Assembly: GCF_010560025.1 (NCBI RefSeq)
Contig: NZ_SAIY01000006.1
Span: forward strand, 62,001-126,000
DNA: 64,000 nucleotides
Direction of reading: 5' to 3'
Origin: Verrucosispora sioxanthis
GTDB lineage: Bacteria > Actinomycetota > Actinomycetes > Mycobacteriales > Micromonosporaceae
Part shown: positions 28,514-37,449 of the stretch, one piece after another
How the letters are laid out: each line of letters starts with the position of its first letter
Position numbering within the stretch: the first letter of the stretch is position 1
Notes under the pieces: generated by a model
The model's input: only the letters and a program-made list of their open reading frames with translations
Database searches by the model: none
What the model was told of the DNA's origin: nothing
Position numbers and translations under genes: made by a program

Positions 28514-29170
28514 CAGTGGGTCGGTGGAACTGGTGGCGAGGGTCACGGCCTCGGTGAGCGAGTCGGCGACGGGGTGGCCGGAGGCGAGCAACCGGGCGCG
28601 ATCGGTGAAGCCGCCGCTGTAGAGGACGGCGCGGGCGCCGACGGACCGGGCCGCGTCAGCGTCGTCGAGCGAGTCGCCGATCAGCACCACCGACCGGCCG
28701 TCGACACCCAACGCGTCGAGATGCCGCGCCAGCGACTCCGCCTTGCGGTCGCCACCGATCTGCGCCCGCAGCCCGTCGACCCGGGCGAACCGGCCGGTCA
28801 GGCCGTACGTCTCGACGGTGGGTATCAGCTCGTCGTGGAACCACATCGACAACAGGGACTGGCTGCCTGACCAGGCCGCCATCGCGTCCACGGCGTCGTG
28901 CGCCAGCTCACAACTGGTCAGACCCACCCGGTACGCCTCGTGGAAGATCTTGTCCAGCCGACCGAAGGCGTCGTCGTCCACCGCTCGGCCGAGGATCTCC
29001 GCGTAGTAGTCGGCGATCGGTCGGCGGAACCTCACCCGGTGCTCGTCGGGGGTGACGCTCGGCCCGCCCTCGCTGGTAAACACCGCGTTGGTGCAGGCCA
29101 CCACGAGGCTGAGGTCGTTGAGCAGGGTGCCGTTCCAGTCCCACACCAGATGAGCGCTCGCAGGGGTCAT
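28502..29170 (-). CDS. HAD-superfamily hydrolase
   Basis: 222 residues with a phosphoglycolate-phosphatase-like layout. Motif I is VWDWNGTLLND: the nucleophile Asp is kept, but the usual second Asp of DxDGT is Asn. Motif II is in QSLLSMWF, with a lysine in GGDRKAESL, and motif IV is VLIGDSLDDADAA. The D-x-N variant recurs in actinobacterial HAD proteins, so this may still be an active phosphatase, but the proton donor is changed. In mycobacteria a HAD phosphatase (SerB1-like) lies in the comparable place; identity to it is not shown. It is followed by a dyad at 28450-28513. Confidence 0.83.
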   Translation of the reverse strand: MTPASAHLVWDWNGTLLNDLSLVVACTNAVFTSEGGPSVTPDEHRVRFRRPIADYYAEILGRAVDDDAFGRLDKIFHEAYRVGLTSCELAHDAVDAMAAWSGSQSLLSMWFHDELIPTVETYGLTGRFARVDGLRAQIGGDRKAESLARHLDALGVDGRSVVLIGDSLDDADAARSVGARAVLYSGGFTDRARLLASGHPVADSLTEAVTLATSSTDPLRRS

Positions 29171-29208
29171 CGCCGCACCCTATCCGGCCGCACCCCCGCG
29201 CGGCGGCC

Positions 29209-29460
29209 TCAGAGCTGCGGGGTGGTCAGGTCGCGCAGCAGCCGTTCCTCCTCGACCCGCCAGTAGCCGTGTTCCCTGCCGTCGAGCAGCACCACCGGCA
29301 GCCGGTCGCCGTACTCGCGTTCCAGCTCCACGTCGCCGCTGACGTCCCGCTCGGTCCACCGGTCGCCGGTGACCGCGACCACCCGGTCGAGCGCCGCCTT
29401 GGCGTCCTCACACAGGTGACAGCCGGGGCGGGTGATCAGCGTCAGGCGGGGTTCACGCAT
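29209..29460 (-). CDS. glutaredoxin-like thiol protein
   Basis: 83 residues with a thioredoxin fold: LTLITRPGCHLCEDAK bears the CxxC active site and LPVVLLDGREHGYW the cis-proline. It corresponds in position and size to the mycobacterial Rv0508-like gene next to hemA (from memory). It probably acts in thiol-disulfide exchange with mycothiol-dependent partners, but its substrate is unknown. It overlaps the stop of the acyl-CoA synthetase-like gene by 8 bases, so the two are likely co-translated. Confidence 0.87.
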   Translation of the reverse strand: MREPRLTLITRPGCHLCEDAKAALDRVVAVTGDRWTERDVSGDVELEREYGDRLPVVLLDGREHGYWRVEEERLLRDLTTPQL

Positions 29461-31048
29461 CGGTCTCCTCCGTCGTACCGAGCAGGGTCTTGCGTACCTT
29501 CCCGATCACCGAGCGCGGCAGCACGTCGACGAACTCGACCTCGGTCGGGCACTTGAATCTGGCCAGGTTACGTGTGCAGTGCGCGATCAGCTCGGTACGT
29601 GCCACCGCAGCCTGCGGCCTCGGCACCACGTACGCCCGCACAGTCTCCCCGGTCCTCGGGTGCGGCACACCCACTACGGCGGACTCCGCCACCGCCGGAT
29701 GGGCCGACAACACCAGCTCCACCTCGTGCGGATACACGTTGAAGCCGTTGACCAGGATCAGCTCGCCGATCCGGTCGACCAGGAAGAGGTCGCCGTCGGC
29801 GTCGGCGTACGCCACGTCGCCGGTGGGCCACCAGCCGTCCGCGTCCGGTCCGCCCGCACCGTCCGGCCAGTAACCGGAGAACAGGTTCGGACCACGCACC
29901 ACCAGCTGTCCGGGATCGGTGCCCGAGGCCGGGTCGGTGAGGTCCATCTCGTCCGGATCGTCGTCGAGCGCGGCGACTCCGTCGCGCCACAGCTCCGTAC
30001 CGTCCGCACCGACCAGCCGCACCTGCACGCCGGGCAAGGGACGGCCGATCGAGCCGGGCCGGGGTTCGCCGCCGACCAGGGTCGAGGTGAGCACCGGGGC
30101 GGTCTCGGTCAGGCCGTACCCGACGTGTACCGGACGCCCGGCGGCCTCGGTGAAGCGCGCCGCGTCGGCCGGCTCCAGCGGCGCCGCGCCGCACACCACG
30201 ATCCGCACCGCGGCCATCGCCTCGGCGAGGGTGTCGGTGCCCGCCCGGGCCCAGGCCTGCACCATCGACGGTACGCCCACCAGGACGCTCACCCGGTGCC
30301 GGGCGATCTCGGCGAGCGCCGCGTCGGGGCCCGCGTCGTCGACAAGTACCCCGGTCGCACCATGGTGGAGCACCGCACCCAGCCCGGAGTTCAGCCCGTA
30401 GGCGTGGAACAGCGGCAGGGCCAGCAGCACGGTGTCGTCCGGGCCGACCACCGGCGGGTCGATCCGGCCGATCTGTTCGTGGTTGGCCGCCAACGCACCG
30501 TGGGAGAGCATGGCTCCCTTCGGCCAGCCCGAGGTGCCCGAGGTGTAGAGCAGCATCGCAAGGTCGTCGGCGCGTTGGGCCGGAAACGTCCGGTCGCCTT
30601 CCGCCGTCGGTGCGCTGGTGTGCACCGCGACCAGCGCGGGCAGGTCCAACTCCCCGGCCAGGTCCCGGATCCGCTCGGTGCCGATCAACACCGACGCGCC
30701 CGAGTCGGCCAGGACGTGTCGCAACTCGCGCGCGGTCAGGCCGGGGTTCACCGGTACCGCGGTCAGCCCGGCGCGCAGCGCGCCGAGCAGGCTGATCACG
30801 AAATCCGGCACGTTCGGCAGCGCCACGGCGACCCGCGCCCCGGGCCGGGTCGCGTCGGCCCCCGGCACGGCGACCAGTGCCCGGGCCGCACCGCTCACCG
30901 CCTCGTCCAGTTCGGACCAGGTGATCGTCCGATCCTGCCAATGCAGGGCGGGCTTGCCCGGGTACCGCGCCGCCGCCCGGCGAAGACGGTCGGCGAGGTT
31001 GGGACCGGAGACCGAGTCAGGATCCTGCACGGTGGCTGAGTCTGGCAC
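29453..31048 (-). CDS. AMP-forming acyl-CoA synthetase/ligase
   Basis: About 531 residues of the ANL (acyl-adenylate) superfamily. The P-loop LLYTSGTSGWPKGA, the A5 motif HVGYGLTETAPV, the A7/A8 region WWPTGDVAYADADGDLFLVDR and the C-terminal catalytic lysine in PRSVIGKVRKTLL are complete, so the protein should activate a carboxylic acid as AMP ester. The substrate (fatty or aryl acid) is not evident. GTG 31048 gives a short leader before the conserved LADRLRRAAARYPGKPAL; a second GTG at 31030 is possible and no clear ribosome-binding site supports either. The next gene, at 29460, overlaps its end. Confidence 0.88.
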   Translation of the reverse strand: MPDSATVQDPDSVSGPNLADRLRRAAARYPGKPALHWQDRTITWSELDEAVSGAARALVAVPGADATRPGARVAVALPNVPDFVISLLGALRAGLTAVPVNPGLTARELRHVLADSGASVLIGTERIRDLAGELDLPALVAVHTSAPTAEGDRTFPAQRADDLAMLLYTSGTSGWPKGAMLSHGALAANHEQIGRIDPPVVGPDDTVLLALPLFHAYGLNSGLGAVLHHGATGVLVDDAGPDAALAEIARHRVSVLVGVPSMVQAWARAGTDTLAEAMAAVRIVVCGAAPLEPADAARFTEAAGRPVHVGYGLTETAPVLTSTLVGGEPRPGSIGRPLPGVQVRLVGADGTELWRDGVAALDDDPDEMDLTDPASGTDPGQLVVRGPNLFSGYWPDGAGGPDADGWWPTGDVAYADADGDLFLVDRIGELILVNGFNVYPHEVELVLSAHPAVAESAVVGVPHPRTGETVRAYVVPRPQAAVARTELIAHCTRNLARFKCPTEVEFVDVLPRSVIGKVRKTLLGTTEETDA

Positions 31049-31426
31049 AGCCCGACCCGCACGGCCACGCCCGCGAGTCCCGTCCACGGAACCGGACCGC
31101 GTCACCGACGGTGCGGTACAGGTGCGACGGCGACGCACCGCGGGTGCCCGGCCCGGTGCTGTCGCCGGTCTCCACCAGACTCCGGCACTCGACATCGATC
31201 CCGCCCGCCACCTGCACGAACAGCGGTTCCAATGGGGATCATGTGAGTCGTCTGTTGTCAACCACACCCGACGGACAACCGGTCCGCCGGGTCGACGACA
31301 CGTCAGGAAATACTTCGGCCCTGTGTAACGGACTTGCCACGCGCGGGTGACGTTGGCCCTATCATCACTCGGGTCGGCTCACCCCATTTGCCGTGAGTCG
31401 ACACCCCTCAGCCCGAGGAGGCCCCC
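31049..31426. other. intergenic region upstream of bldN
   Basis: A 378-base divergent region between the synthetase gene and the bldN unit. A -10-like TATCAT (31360-31365) lies 62 bases before the small ORF; the nearest -35-like TTGCCA is 20 bases further upstream, too far for a vegetative promoter, so an activator or alternative sigma factor may be needed. I found no convincing BldD box. Confidence 0.4.
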
Positions 31427-31573
31427 GTGCCGTTGAGCGCATTGGACCAGCACCTCAAGGGGATCTGCCGCCCGTCGGCACGCCCCGGAGCCCCCCTGCC
31501 CGACGCGGCGCCGACCGGTCGACCGGTCGTCGCCGGCCCGGCGGCCACCGGCGGAACGGAGGCGGCGCGATGA
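31427..31573 (+). CDS. small ORF translationally coupled to bldN
   Basis: 48 codons from GTG 31427 with an excellent GAGGAGG 5 bases upstream; its TGA overlaps the ATG of bldN (ATGA at 31570). The product, beginning VPLSALDQHLKGICRPS and ending in a Pro/Ala/Gly-rich tail, has no recognised domain. The coupling means bldN, which has no ribosome-binding site of its own just upstream, depends on translation of this frame. Alternatively it is the true N-terminus of the sigma factor, separated by a frameshift, since BldN proteins carry long N-terminal extensions. Confidence 0.5.
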   Translation: MPLSALDQHLKGICRPSARPGAPLPDAAPTGRPVVAGPAATGGTEAAR

Positions 31574-32517
31574 CCACCTTCGGCTTCGCCGAGCGTCCGG
31601 TCGGCCTGACCGGACCGGCCGCCCGCGCTCCGATCAACGAACGCGGCGGTGCCCACGGCGCACCGGACGCGTCGGCCAATCTCGCCGTCCGGGGTGACGG
31701 CGCCGCGCGACGGGTGGGCAGTCGGCCCCACCAGAACGAGCCCCCACATCGACCACCCGTGCCCGGTGGGAACGCCAAACCCGCCGGCGGTCGGGTCGCC
31801 TCCCCGAACCGCCCGACGATGCCGGCTCAGGCTCGGCGCAGTGGGGACGCACCGGTCACCGAGGTGTCCACCACCGAGACCGCGGTCCTTCCCGCGGTGC
31901 CCGCGACGACCGGCACCTCGACCGGGTTCCCGAGCCGCCCGGATCCCTCCGATCCGGCCACCGAGGTCTGGGCCCTCGTCGAACGCGCCCAGGCCGGCGA
32001 GGCCGAGGCGTTCGGGCTGATCTACGACCGCTACGTGGACACGGTGTTCCGCTTCGTCTACTTCCGGGTCGGCAACCGGCAACTCGCCGAGGACCTCACC
32101 TCGGACACCTTCCTGCGCGCCCTCAAGCGGATCGGCAGCTTCACCTGGCAGGGGCGCGACCTCGGTGCCTGGCTGGTCACCATCGCCCGCAACCTGGTCG
32201 CCGACCACTTCAAGTCCGGCCGGTACCGGCTGGAGGTCACCACCGGCGACGTCCTCGACGCCGATCGGGAGGATCGAGGCCCGGAGGGCAGCCCGGAGGC
32301 GGCGGTGGTGGAGCACATCACGAACGTCGCCCTGTTGAGTGCGGTGAAACGCCTCAACCCCGAACAGCAGGAGTGCATCGTGCTCCGCTTTCTCCAGGGC
32401 TTCTCGGTAGCCGAGACCGCCCGGGCGATGGGCAAGAACGAGGGTGCGATCAAGGCGCTGCAGTACCGGGCGGTCCGGGCCCTGGCACGGCTGCTCCCGG
32501 ACGGCTTCCAGCCGTGA
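31570..32517 (+). CDS. bldN: ECF sigma factor, BldN type
   Basis: About 315 residues from ATG 31570. A long disordered N-terminal extension (~130 residues, Pro/Arg/Gly-rich) precedes the ECF core. Region 2 is ALVERAQAGEAEAFGLIYDR to FVYFRVGNRQLAEDLTSDTF and GAWLVTIARNLVADHF; region 4 is NPEQQECIVLRFLQGFSVAE with EGAIKALQYRAVRALARLL. These blocks match Streptomyces BldN closely, including the pro-sequence that in Streptomyces is removed. BldN directs genes for aerial hyphae and sporulation. The downstream gene is an RsbN-like anti-sigma, supporting the call. The start is coupled to the small ORF at 31427. Confidence 0.9.
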   Translation: MTTFGFAERPVGLTGPAARAPINERGGAHGAPDASANLAVRGDGAARRVGSRPHQNEPPHRPPVPGGNAKPAGGRVASPNRPTMPAQARRSGDAPVTEVSTTETAVLPAVPATTGTSTGFPSRPDPSDPATEVWALVERAQAGEAEAFGLIYDRYVDTVFRFVYFRVGNRQLAEDLTSDTFLRALKRIGSFTWQGRDLGAWLVTIARNLVADHFKSGRYRLEVTTGDVLDADREDRGPEGSPEAAVVEHITNVALLSAVKRLNPEQQECIVLRFLQGFSVAETARAMGKNEGAIKALQYRAVRALARLLPDGFQP

Positions 32518-32799
32518 CCTTCCGGCACCGTCACGAGGGTCGCCCGCCCTGGTCGGCTGCTGGGCACCCAGACCTGACAGCGATCACTTTGCGTAATTTC
32601 GGCACCGGCCGGGCCGTAACCCGCCCCCGGCACGGCGCGTTTCTCCGGGTGCGACCGGTGACAGGCCGGGAGCCCTCGGGGGCCTCCGGATGACCTGCGA
32701 CGGTGCCGACGAGGGCCCTCCGCCGTGATGTCACGAGGTCATCGGTCGCTGGCGGTGAACGCGGCCGACCGGCCGTGACCAGCGAGAGGAGGTGCCACG

Positions 32800-33660
32800 G
32801 TGGACAACGCCCTCTTCTCCCGTCGGCGCGCCGAGCGCTTCGCGCAGCTTCTCGACGAAGCCAACGGCGGCCGACGTCATCACGTGCGATCCAGGGACGA
32901 CGACCAGCTCGCACCACTCGTCACGCTCGGCCGGCAGCTCGGTGCCAACGCGCCGGACGCCGAGGTCGACCCGGAATTCCGCACCGGCCTGCGGGCGATG
33001 TTGCTGGCCACCGCCGTTCGGGAGGGTGTCGGCGCGCCGGCCCCCGCCCGCCCGGCCGAGAAGGCGTCTTCCGGTCGTGGGTCGCTGCTGCCCCCGGTGA
33101 CCGCCCGTCGGGCCCGCGCTCGCGGTGCGATTCTCATCGGCATCGCCGCCGGTGCCGTGGCCGTTTCCGGCATCTCGGCCGCCAGCGAGGACGCGGTGCC
33201 CGGTGACGCGCTGTACGGCATGAAGCGTGGCACCGAACGGGCGCAGCTCGCGCTCACCAGCTCCGACATCAGCCGGGGTCAGCTCTTTCTCGACTTCGCC
33301 CGCACCCGATTGGCCGAGGCGGCCACGGTGAAAGGCAGCCCCGGTGGATACCGGGCGGTGCTCGACGACATGGACGCGGACACCCGGCAGGGCGTACGCC
33401 TGCTCACCGGGGCGGCCGCGCAGCGCTCGGATCCCGCGGCGCTGGCCGCGGTCGACGCGTTCCTCACCGACCAGCGGCGTTCGCTGAGCGCGCTGGAGGG
33501 TCGGGGCTCCCGGATCGACCGGGCGCGCACCGGCGAGTCGCTGGCGCTGCTCGAATCCGTCGCCGAGCGGGCTGACGCCGTACGGGCCGCCATCGGCTGC
33601 GGCCGGGAGTTCACCGTCAGCAGCGACACGCTCGGCCCGATCCCCGCCGCCTGCTCCTGA
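32800..33660 (+). CDS. rsbN: anti-sigma factor, RsbN-like (DUF5667)
   Basis: 286 residues from GTG 32800, with GAGAGGAGG 7 bases upstream. The cytosolic N-terminus (roughly residues 1-70, helical, LFSRRRAERFAQLLDEANGG) should bind sigma region 2 and 4. A membrane helix follows at about 108-128 (AILIGIAAGAVAVSGISAA), then an external DUF5667 region (SEDAVPGDALYGMKRGTERA). Known RsbN is the membrane anti-sigma of BldN in Streptomyces and lies in the same place. The 282-base gap from bldN leaves room for a separate promoter, probably BldN-dependent, but I could not identify its boxes. Confidence 0.88.
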   Translation: MDNALFSRRRAERFAQLLDEANGGRRHHVRSRDDDQLAPLVTLGRQLGANAPDAEVDPEFRTGLRAMLLATAVREGVGAPAPARPAEKASSGRGSLLPPVTARRARARGAILIGIAAGAVAVSGISAASEDAVPGDALYGMKRGTERAQLALTSSDISRGQLFLDFARTRLAEAATVKGSPGGYRAVLDDMDADTRQGVRLLTGAAAQRSDPAALAAVDAFLTDQRRSLSALEGRGSRIDRARTGESLALLESVAERADAVRAAIGCGREFTVSSDTLGPIPAACS

Positions 33661-33737
33661 CCGGTCAGGCGCTCATGGCCCGCCAGGCACCGGACCGGTG
33701 CGGCTGTTCGCCTGGCGACCTCACCCCACCGACCGGT

Positions 33738-33773
33738 CCCGCCTCGGACACCAGAGCTGATGCCCGAGGCGGG
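33738..33773. terminator. bidirectional hairpin between rsbN and the secreted-protein gene
   Basis: Ten-base arms CCCGCCTCGG (33738-33747) and CCGAGGCGGG (33764-33773) with a 16-base loop lie between the two convergent stop codons. A TTTTT tract follows about 20 bases later on the plus strand. Confidence 0.6.
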
Positions 33774-33804
33774 AGAGACGGCGGAGCGGTTTTTCCGGCT
33801 GCCG

Positions 33805-36759
33805 TCAGTAGTCGTCGCCGCAGGAGTGACCGGCGTTGCTGCCGATCGGCACGAACGCGATGGTGTCGAACGCGACCGCGTCGAAGTTCTGCGTGTGTGC
33901 CGTCCCGACATTGTTCAGTTGCACCTGCGCTCCCCGACCCAACTCGTACGAGCCCAGGTAGACCCACTTGTCCTCGCCGAGGTTCGCGGGGTTCGGGTTC
34001 GGGATACCGCCGGGCAGCGCCCAGCCGGCTTCCTCGGCGAGATCGAGCGCACAGGTTCGCTGTTCGCCGATCGTGCCCGTGGTGATCAGGTACTCGGCGT
34101 TGTGGTAGTCCGCGCCGTGGCTGGGCACGTGGGCGACGATGTCGTAGCGGGCGCGTTCCCCGGGTACCAGATCCAGGTTCGGCGTCCAGGAGCCGACGAT
34201 ACGGCGCTTCGGGTTGCTGCTGTTGACATACGTGAACCAGATGTGGCCCTTGTAGCCCGCGCCGATCTGGTGCAGGTCGATCTCGGCGTACGGGGCCGTG
34301 CCGCCGCCGGCCGGAAACCCACGGCGGATGGTGAACTTGCCGTCAGTCGCGCCGATGTCGCACCCGAGGTTGTACTGCCCGGTGTCGTTCAGCGAGTAGA
34401 CCATCGACATCCGCTTGTTCCGGTTGCGGTTGCCGTTCTTGTCGCCGGTGAACGTCTCGCAGTTGCGTGGGTAGATGCGCTTCACTCCCGGCTCGGCGGC
34501 GCCGGACCCGTAACTGAGTTTTTCCCGGGCGCACTCCTCCATCAGGCAGTTGCCCGACGTCGCGTGGCCGTGCCACCAACAGGCTTCGGAGTCCGCCGGG
34601 CAGCCGTTGGTGGCCGGCGAGCAGCTGTTGACCTCGGAGCAGAACGCGTAGCGGTCCGGGATGGACAGCACCTTGGTGAAGCGGTCCGGGTAGATGGGCG
34701 AGTTGGAGCTGTACTCCGGATGCGAGTACGCCTCAGTCATGATCGGGAAGCCCTTCATCTGCGGCGTCTCCACCCAGCCCATGATCCGCTCTGGGTACGC
34801 CCAGTCGTTGGGCCGCTCGGCGTCGGCCATGGTCGCGCGCAGGAACGGCTCCCGGTTGGCCGGGTACCTCGGGTTGGCCGGGTTGTTGAACCACCCGATC
34901 CCGAAATAGCCCTTCTGGAGGTCGGTGTTGCGACGGTCGTACGGGTAGTAGCCGCTGTTGTACGCCCAGACGGCGAGGAACCAGTTCTCGACCCAGGTCG
35001 GGTCGTTGTTGTTCATGTAGCTCTTGTACGCGTTGAGCTCGGTGTTCATCTGGTTCCACTTTTCGATCAGGATGTTGAGCCCGGCGGCGAGGTTTGCCGC
35101 GTAGTCAACGGCGATCGCCCGGCGCTGCGTGTCGGTGAACACGTTGCTGTCCACCCGCATCCCGTCGGTGACCTGACCGATGCCGTACCCGCAGTCGGTC
35201 TTGCTGTAGTCGATGACGTCGAGATTGTCATGGTTGCCGTAGTAGCTGGCGATCAACGGGTTGCCGGTGTCACCGGGTACGACCCGCCACGACGCCTGGG
35301 ACAGGTTCGTCTCCTGGGCCAGGACGGCGAGCATGATCTGAGCCGGCACCCGACCGCCGCCGACGAGCTGGCGCAGCGGGAACAGACCCTGGGGTTGGTA
35401 CGCGGGCAGGCCGGCCTTCAGGTAGTTCGCCGGCCGGGTGACGTTGAGCCGTCCGTGTACGGCCTGGTTGACAGCCCACTCGACCATGTCCGGGCTGGGT
35501 TGCAGGGGCTGCACCCGGGGGTCGTTGCGCGGGATCGCGCACGTCGGGCTGCCGACGTCGGCCGCACTCGCGGCGGCGCGGCCCGACGCGATGCCGGCGC
35601 CCAGTTCGACGTCGAGCTTCGGTGCCAGGGTGGTGTCCAGCGTGTGGACGGCACCCTGCCCGCTGACCGTGGCCCGCACCGCCACCCGTACGTCACCGGC
35701 GTCGGCCGGGTCCGCGGGCCGCAACGGCTGGCCGACCGCGCGCATGCTCTGCTGCGTGACCACCTCCTCGGCGATGAGATGCCCCTCGGCGGAGAGTGCG
35801 CGCACCTGCCTGACCGCCGGGAGGACGCTCAGCTCCGGCATGCTGCCGCGCATGCTCACCTGCCCGACCAGGGCGTTGCGACCGCCGCGCTGCCCGAAGA
35901 GCTGGAGCCGCTCTCGGGGGCCGGTCGCGGTGACGGTCAGCCGGCCGTCCCGGAACCGCTGGGCGACCGCCTGCTCACCGTCCACGCTCACCAGGTCGAT
36001 GCCGCTGCCGGCGGTGGCCTGCACGGCGAACGGTTGGCCCTGCGGCCGGGCCAGTCGGGTGGTCTTGCCGGTGGCCTCGACGCGCACCAGCTGACCGCCG
36101 AGGATGCCGTAGTCGCCGTCAGGCGCCGGGGCGGGCGTGGTGAGTTGGCCGTCGACGCGACGGGTCTTGGTCACCCGGCCCTCGGCGGCGTCGACGGTGA
36201 GCAGTTCGGTGGTGAGCGCGAAGTCGTCACCCACGGATCGGGTGAGCAGGGCCCGGTCACCTGGCCCGCAGGCCGGGTTGAAGTAGGCCAGCTCGACACC
36301 GGTCGCCACGTGGGTGGCCTTGCCGGTGGCGATCTCCACCACCGCCGCGAGGGCACCCGCGCGGGACAACTCCGGCTTGTTGGCGGCCTTCTTGGGCGCG
36401 AAGACGGCGACGGCGTACCGACCGGACCCGGTGACGCAGACGGCACCCGTCCACGGACCGACGGCGAGTGAGCTGGACGTCAGAGTGGCCAGGGTGGACC
36501 ACCCGAACGCATCGGACTCCCGGGCCACGTAGAGGTGGTATCCGTCGGTGTCACCGGCCCCGGTCACCAGCACGTCGGTGGACTTCCGCCAGGCCTTGCC
36601 CAGCGCCTCGTCCGGTGCGGTGAAGGCCGCCGGCGCAGCTTGCCGCTCCGGCTCGGCCGCGCCGGCCGGAGCCGACACCTGCACTCCTGCGGCCGGTATC
36701 ACGACCAGAGCGGTCGCGGCGGCGATCAGGCGCCGCAGTTTCCTCTTCAGTGAACGCAC
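33805..36759 (-). CDS. large secreted protein with lytic-transglycosylase-like core and golvesin-like C-terminus
   Basis: 984 residues. A signal peptide (SLKRKLRRLIAAATALVVIP, cleaved near GAA), a beta-rich N-terminal region to about residue 390 (propeller-like repeats), then an alpha-helical part near 440-640 with SLT-like features (AQIMLAVLAQETNLSQASW, CGYGIGQVTDGM, LAVWAYNSGYYPYD). A Cys/Trp/Asn-rich stretch follows, and finally a golvesin/Xly-type beta domain (YDIVAHVPSHGADYHNAEYL, YELGRGAQVQLNNVG). It is probably a cell-wall-associated or spore-surface enzyme. The catalytic glutamate would be in AQETNL, but activity is not proven. It lies 52 bases after a small secreted-protein gene, likely in one operon. 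Confidence 0.72.
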   Translation of the reverse strand: MRSLKRKLRRLIAAATALVVIPAAGVQVSAPAGAAEPERQAAPAAFTAPDEALGKAWRKSTDVLVTGAGDTDGYHLYVARESDAFGWSTLATLTSSSLAVGPWTGAVCVTGSGRYAVAVFAPKKAANKPELSRAGALAAVVEIATGKATHVATGVELAYFNPACGPGDRALLTRSVGDDFALTTELLTVDAAEGRVTKTRRVDGQLTTPAPAPDGDYGILGGQLVRVEATGKTTRLARPQGQPFAVQATAGSGIDLVSVDGEQAVAQRFRDGRLTVTATGPRERLQLFGQRGGRNALVGQVSMRGSMPELSVLPAVRQVRALSAEGHLIAEEVVTQQSMRAVGQPLRPADPADAGDVRVAVRATVSGQGAVHTLDTTLAPKLDVELGAGIASGRAAASAADVGSPTCAIPRNDPRVQPLQPSPDMVEWAVNQAVHGRLNVTRPANYLKAGLPAYQPQGLFPLRQLVGGGRVPAQIMLAVLAQETNLSQASWRVVPGDTGNPLIASYYGNHDNLDVIDYSKTDCGYGIGQVTDGMRVDSNVFTDTQRRAIAVDYAANLAAGLNILIEKWNQMNTELNAYKSYMNNNDPTWVENWFLAVWAYNSGYYPYDRRNTDLQKGYFGIGWFNNPANPRYPANREPFLRATMADAERPNDWAYPERIMGWVETPQMKGFPIMTEAYSHPEYSSNSPIYPDRFTKVLSIPDRYAFCSEVNSCSPATNGCPADSEACWWHGHATSGNCLMEECAREKLSYGSGAAEPGVKRIYPRNCETFTGDKNGNRNRNKRMSMVYSLNDTGQYNLGCDIGATDGKFTIRRGFPAGGGTAPYAEIDLHQIGAGYKGHIWFTYVNSSNPKRRIVGSWTPNLDLVPGERARYDIVAHVPSHGADYHNAEYLITTGTIGEQRTCALDLAEEAGWALPGGIPNPNPANLGEDKWVYLGSYELGRGAQVQLNNVGTAHTQNFDAVAFDTIAFVPIGSNAGHSCGDDY

Positions 36760-36811
36760 GATTCCCCCGTCATTACACTGTGGATGGTCATCTTCTTACG
36801 GCCGGTGCGGG

Positions 36812-37297
36812 TCAGCGCCACGAAGTGCACGCGTTGTAGCCGCCGGAGGGAAAGTCCATGTCCGGGTCGACGCCCTTGTGGCTGCCGCAGAACTTGACCG
36901 ACTGCTGCCAGTCGACCATCGGCGTGGTGTAGTTTCCCTCGTTGCCCATCTGGAAGAAGTCCGCTGCCTCGTTGACGCCGCCGTACTCGCTCTGCGTCCA
37001 GAGCTGCGCGTAAAGGAAGCTGATGAGTTCGGGGGCGTTCAGCTCACCCCACATGGCCTTGCAGGCCGGGCTGTACCACAGGTCGCCGCGCGTTGGCTGG
37101 GTCACGTCCGGATCGACGAGAGTGAAGCCGTTGATGGCAAAGGCGCCGTCCCGACAGCCCTGGGCCGCCGCCATCTTGCCGCGACACGCCGCTCCGACAC
37201 AACCGGGTGCGGCCGCTGCCGGAGCGGGCGGTAGCAGGAACAACATCCCAAGGACAAGAACGGACAAATAGGATAAGTGCGCGCGAAAGTCGCTCAC
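36812..37297 (-). CDS. small secreted protein, DUF2690-like
   Basis: 161 residues. A signal peptide (SYLSVLVLGMLFLLPPAPAA) is followed by a mature domain with CVGAACRGKMAAAQGCRDGA, which has the spacing of DUF2690-type secreted proteins (C-x4-C-x-G-K...C). Two further cysteines near the end (FCGSHKG, NACTSW) could form disulfides. The role is unknown. It is divergent from the gene at 37450 and is followed closely by the large secreted protein, so both products may act together outside the cell. Confidence 0.7.
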   Translation of the reverse strand: MSDFRAHLSYLSVLVLGMLFLLPPAPAAAAPGCVGAACRGKMAAAQGCRDGAFAINGFTLVDPDVTQPTRGDLWYSPACKAMWGELNAPELISFLYAQLWTQSEYGGVNEAADFFQMGNEGNYTTPMVDWQQSVKFCGSHKGVDPDMDFPSGGYNACTSWR

Positions 37298-37335
37298 GTT
37301 TCCCCCGTGTGGTGACTACCGACAAGACATCGAAA

Positions 37336-37363
37336 GTCTTACAGCTTTGACTCCGTGACACAA
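37336..37363 (-). promoter_or_regulatory. candidate promoter of the secreted-protein operon
   Basis: On the minus strand TTGTGT (37358-37363), a 16-base spacer and TAAGAC (37336-37341) precede the gene at 37297. The -10 is imperfect. Its -35 is only 2 bases from the opposing -35 at 37366. Confidence 0.4.
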
Positions 37364-37365
37364 CG

Positions 37366-37394
37366 TTGACCCCACTCAGACGCAGTGCTAGCTT
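37366..37394 (+). promoter_or_regulatory. vegetative promoter for the gene at 37450
   Basis: TTGACC (37366-37371), a 17-base spacer and TAGCTT (37389-37394) give a near-consensus promoter 55 bases before the ATG at 37450. Confidence 0.7.
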
Positions 37395-37449
37395 GGCCCG
37401 GTCGCACGGGGTCCGATGTGGCCACGGTGCACGACGACGGGGGACACGC

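Noticed and set aside
31049..31426. A BldD-binding site upstream of bldN, expected from Streptomyces
   Set aside because: No stretch matched the palindromic BldD consensus well enough to claim.
33760..36471. A 903-codon open frame antisense to the large secreted-protein gene
   Set aside because: It is a shadow of high-GC codon bias; no domain is seen, and the opposite strand has a signal peptide and recognisable domains.
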